The notes beneath the pieces were generated by a model. It ran no database searches. It saw nothing but the letters and a program-made list of their open reading frames with translations, and was not told the origin of the DNA. A stretch of 15,608 nt of DNA, from the NCBI GenBank assembly GCA_035701825.1, contig DASSRK010000150.1, positions 1 to 15,608 of the forward strand. The letters are read 5' to 3'. Below, in pieces: positions 13,432-15,608 of this stretch. Each line of letters opens with the position of its first letter. Within the stretch, counting starts at the first letter, position 1. The stretch comes from CADEED01 sp035701825. GTDB lineage: Bacteria > Pseudomonadota > Gammaproteobacteria > Steroidobacterales > Steroidobacteraceae. The translations under genes and the position numbers were made by a program.

Positions 13432-14064
13432 ATGTCATGTACAGCCCGGCCGCGAACCCTGGTGCAGATGAGCGGCCTCGATCAGTCCCCAGCCCGTCCA
13501 TCCTCGTCCGTCCTGCTGCTCATCGATGGGCAATGCGAATACACCACCGGCGCGCTGCCGCTCGTGGGCGTCGAGGGCGCGGTGGAGGAGGCGGCGCGGC
13601 TGCTGGCCTTCGCGCGCGCGCAGCGCATGCCGGTGTTCCATGCGATCCATCACGGCCGTCCGGGCGGCGCGTTGTTCGATCCGCACGGCCGCGGCGCGGC
13701 CTTCATCCCGGCACTGGCGCCAGGCCGCGGTGAAACCGTCGTCATCAAGAACCTGCCCAACGCCTTTGCCGGGACGCGCCTGGCGGACCTCGTCAGGGCC
13801 ACCGGGCGCAGCGAGATCGTCATCGCGGGCTTCGCCACGCACATGTGCGTGAGCGCGACCGCGCGCTCGGCGCTGGACCATGGCTTCCGCTCGACGGTGG
13901 TGGCGGCGGCGACCGCGACCCGGGACCTGCCGGCCGCGGGCAACACGGGCGTGACGCCGGCGGCCTCGCTGCAGCAGGCCACGCTCGCGGCACTCGCCGA
14001 CCGTTTTTCGGTGGTCGTGCGGGACGCGAGCGCATTGCTGCAGCGCCGGTCCCCGGCCGCCTGA
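13432..14064 (+). CDS. Cysteine hydrolase, isochorismatase superfamily
   Basis: This 210-residue hydrolase has the isochorismatase-like fold and triad: aspartate D32 in SVLLLIDGQ, lysine K106 in TVVIKNLPNAF and nucleophile C139 in GFATHMCVSATARSAL. The superfamily includes nicotinamidases, ureidosuccinamate and biuret hydrolases and isochorismatase itself; the sequence does not settle which. No leader is present, so it is probably cytoplasmic. The ATG at 13432 has GAGG eight bases upstream. An internal ATG at 13468 (MSGLDQSP) would remove a 12-residue extension and is possible. The divergent LysR gene suggests an inducible catabolic role. Confidence 0.9.
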   Translation: MSCTARPRTLVQMSGLDQSPARPSSSVLLLIDGQCEYTTGALPLVGVEGAVEEAARLLAFARAQRMPVFHAIHHGRPGGALFDPHGRGAAFIPALAPGRGETVVIKNLPNAFAGTRLADLVRATGRSEIVIAGFATHMCVSATARSALDHGFRSTVVAAATATRDLPAAGNTGVTPAASLQQATLAALADRFSVVVRDASALLQRRSPAA

Positions 14065-14080
14065 GGCGCGCCGCGCATCC

Positions 14081-14108
14081 TGCAATATTTGCCTTGACAA
14101 ATATTGCA
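14081..14108. promoter_or_regulatory. MarR operator: perfect 11+11 dyad overlapping a -35 box
   Basis: TGCAATATTTG (14081-14091) and CAAATATTGCA (14098-14108) are exact reverse complements with a six-base spacer. It is a strongly AT-rich island in GC-rich surroundings. A consensus -35 hexamer TTGACA (14094-14099) spans the spacer and right arm. The -10 region 17-18 bases on (around AATGCT, 14118-14123) is weak. The position 50 bases before the MarR start suggests autorepression that also controls the efflux genes. Confidence 0.75.
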
Positions 14109-14157
14109 TGGGCACGGAATGCTACCGGTACCACGCCCGTCCCGGAAGCGAGACTCC

Positions 14158-14649
14158 ATGACCGCCGCCGCCCGAAAAACCCGCGAACCCGACGCGGTAC
14201 CCCTGCCGGAGAACGATCCGCACCGCATGATCTGCCGGCAGTTGAGGCTGGTCAGCAGCTCGCTGGTGCGCCGGGTCGACCGGCACATGCAGCCGCTCGA
14301 GCTCACCGGCATGCAGTGGGAGCCGCTGCTCATGCTGTGGCTGGGCAGGGCGGACACGGTGGCGGGACTGGCGCGCGTCATCCAGATGGGCGACGCGTCG
14401 ATGTCGCGCATGCTGGATCGCCTCGAGGAGAAGGACCTGGTGCGCCGCGAACGCAGCGACACCGATCGCCGCGTCGTGAAGCTGCACCTGACTCCCAAGG
14501 GCCGCAAGGTCGCCAATCGCATCTGGCCCATCGTGGTGGACGGCATGCACGTGCACCTCGAGGGTTTCAGGAAGGACGAGCTGGCGCTGTTCAACGAATT
14601 TCTCACTCGCATGCTGACCAATGGAGCCCGCGATGCGGAACAACAATAG
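14158..14649 (+). CDS. MarR-family transcriptional regulator
   Basis: This 163-residue regulator has the MarR winged helix: LELTGMQWEPLLMLW (47-61), the recognition region GDASMSRMLDRLEEKDLVRR (78-97) and the wing SDTDRRVVKLHLTPKGRKV (100-118), with flanking dimerisation helices. MarR proteins usually repress pumps until a phenolic or drug ligand binds. The ATG at 14158 gives a typical length. An in-frame TTG at 14104 is open but lies inside the operator, so it is unlikely. The last 17 bases overlap the efflux adaptor gene, indicating one operon and shared control through the upstream dyad. Confidence 0.93.
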   Translation: MTAAARKTREPDAVPLPENDPHRMICRQLRLVSSSLVRRVDRHMQPLELTGMQWEPLLMLWLGRADTVAGLARVIQMGDASMSRMLDRLEEKDLVRRERSDTDRRVVKLHLTPKGRKVANRIWPIVVDGMHVHLEGFRKDELALFNEFLTRMLTNGARDAEQQ

Positions 14650-15608
14650 CTTCACGGCCGCCATCGCCCTGGGGCTGGTGGCCGCGCTCGCGCTCGCCGC
14701 CTGCGGCAAGGACCAGGGCGGCGCGCCGCCGCCGCCGGAAGTCAGCGTGGTCACGATGAGGCCGCGCCCGGTGCAAATCACCGACCAGCTGCCGGGCCGA
14801 ACTACCGCGTTCCGGGTCGCCGAGGTACGCCCGCAGGTGACCGGCATCGTGCTCAAGCGGCTGTTCGCGGAAGGCTCGGAAGTGAAGGCCGGCCAGCAGC
14901 TGTTCCAGATCGACGCGGGCAGCTACCGCGCCGCGCTGTCCTCGGCCGAGGCCGCGCTCAAGCGCGCCGAGGCGCAGGCGGTCACCGCCAAGCTGCTGCA
15001 GGAGCGTTACGCGCCGCTGATCGCGGCCAACGCCGTCTCCAAGCAGGAGAACGACGAGGCCATCGCCGCGCGCGCGCGCGCGGAGGCCGACGTGGCGTCG
15101 GCACGCGCCGCCGTCGACGCGGCGCGCATCAACCTCGTCTACACGCAGGTGCTGTCGCCCATCACCGGCCAGATCGGCCGCACGCTGGTGACCGAAGGTG
15201 CGCTGGTGACCAGCGCGCAGGCGGCGCCGCTCGCCACCATCCAGCAGCTGGACCCCATCTACGTCGACATCGCGCAGTCGAGCACCGAGATGCTGCGACT
15301 GCAGCGCCAGCTCGCGAACGGCGAGCTGGTCAAGGACGAAAAGAACCAGGCCGAGGTCACGCTGACGCTGGAAGACGGCAGCGTGTACGCCGAGCGCGGA
15401 CGCCTCAAGGTGTCGGAAGCATCGGTGGACCCGAGCACCGGATCGGTGGTGTTGCGCGCGGTGTTCCCGAACCCGCGGCGCGAGCTGCTGCCCGGCATGT
15501 TCGTGCGCGCGCAGCTCACCCAGGCGGTGAAGCGCGACGCGCTGCTCGTGCCGCAGCGCGGCGTCACGCGCAATCAGCGCGGCGAGGCCGTGGTGCTCGT
15601 GGTGGACG
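14633..15608 (+). CDS. RND efflux periplasmic adaptor lipoprotein (AcrA/MexA-like), 3' truncated by window edge
   Basis: The frame starts at an ATG with GGAG six bases upstream and is open to the window edge, giving 325 codons. A leader ends in lipobox L-A-A-C (C24), so it is an inner-membrane-anchored periplasmic lipoprotein. The domains follow the HlyD/AcrA plan. The first lipoyl half (RVAEVRPQVTGIVLKRLFAE, GSEVKAGQQLFQIDAGSYRA) is followed by a coiled-coil hairpin of alanine-rich helices (about 100-165), then the second lipoyl half (LSPITGQIGRTLVTEGALV) and a beta-barrel (PIYVDIAQSSTEML, DPSTGSVVLRAVFPNPRRELLPGMFVRAQL). It should join an RND pump and an outer-membrane channel; the pump gene presumably lies just beyond the window. 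A (CG)8 run at 15067-15082 lies within the coiled coil. Confidence 0.93.
   Translation, partial: MRNNNSFTAAIALGLVAALALAACGKDQGGAPPPPEVSVVTMRPRPVQITDQLPGRTTAFRVAEVRPQVTGIVLKRLFAEGSEVKAGQQLFQIDAGSYRAALSSAEAALKRAEAQAVTAKLLQERYAPLIAANAVSKQENDEAIAARARAEADVASARAAVDAARINLVYTQVLSPITGQIGRTLVTEGALVTSAQAAPLATIQQLDPIYVDIAQSSTEMLRLQRQLANGELVKDEKNQAEVTLTLEDGSVYAERGRLKVSEASVDPSTGSVVLRAVFPNPRRELLPGMFVRAQLTQAVKRDALLVPQRGVTRNQRGEAVVLVVD

Noticed and set aside
1..15608. CRISPR array, phage-defence island, toxin-antitoxin pair or integrase
   Set aside because: No regularly spaced repeats and no matching protein family were found; the coding content is metabolic, regulatory and transport genes.

Overview
This is a GC-rich chromosomal window. 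The only AT-rich stretches of note are two regulator operators. Gene density is close to complete, and long open frames oppose the real genes, as expected at this GC content. Family content (RND efflux adaptor under a MarR regulator, twin-arginine DUF1501 protein paired with DUF1800, di-heme c-type cytochromes, ArsR with AHSA1/SRPBCC proteins) suggests a soil or freshwater Gamma- or Betaproteobacterium. I cannot fix the genus from sequence alone. No tRNA, rRNA, CRISPR array, prophage or transposase was recognised, and no stretch over 300 bases lacks a gene.

Layout. 1-777 (+) is the 3' part of a DUF1080 sugar-hydrolase-like protein. It converges on a minus-strand pair: a pirin gene (3013-2159) overlapping by four bases an amidohydrolase lipoprotein gene (2162-783). 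Upstream of pirin, 3055-3183 holds a perfect 30-bp inverted repeat whose arms are themselves imperfect palindromes; this is the best candidate for an undescribed element here. Next is a di-heme MauG/cytochrome c peroxidase-like gene (4505-3216, minus). A divergent 131-bp region with a striking tandem dyad operator leads into an ArsR regulator and two AHSA1/SRPBCC genes (4637-5953, plus), all overlapping. A second di-heme cytochrome, c4-like, lies at 6988-5981 (minus).

From 7041 to 11125 (+) run a divergent 3-methyladenine DNA glycosylase-like gene, a TlpA/thioredoxin-like exported protein sharing one base with it, a DUF1800 gene and a Tat-exported DUF1501 gene. An MFS transporter (12366-11143, minus) and a LysR regulator (13323-12442, minus) follow. 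The LysR gene is divergent from a cysteine hydrolase of the isochorismatase superfamily (13432-14064, plus). The window ends with a MarR regulator behind a perfect dyad overlapping a -35 box, and the start of an RND efflux periplasmic adaptor lipoprotein that runs off the edge.

How the genes work together. Three local circuits are well supported by the sequence: ArsR with two SRPBCC proteins, LysR with a divergent hydrolase, and MarR with an RND pump. The two cytochromes, the TlpA-like protein and the Tat-exported protein are all predicted to act in the cell envelope. Most families are ordinary; the non-coding dyads and the repeat element are the most interesting parts.
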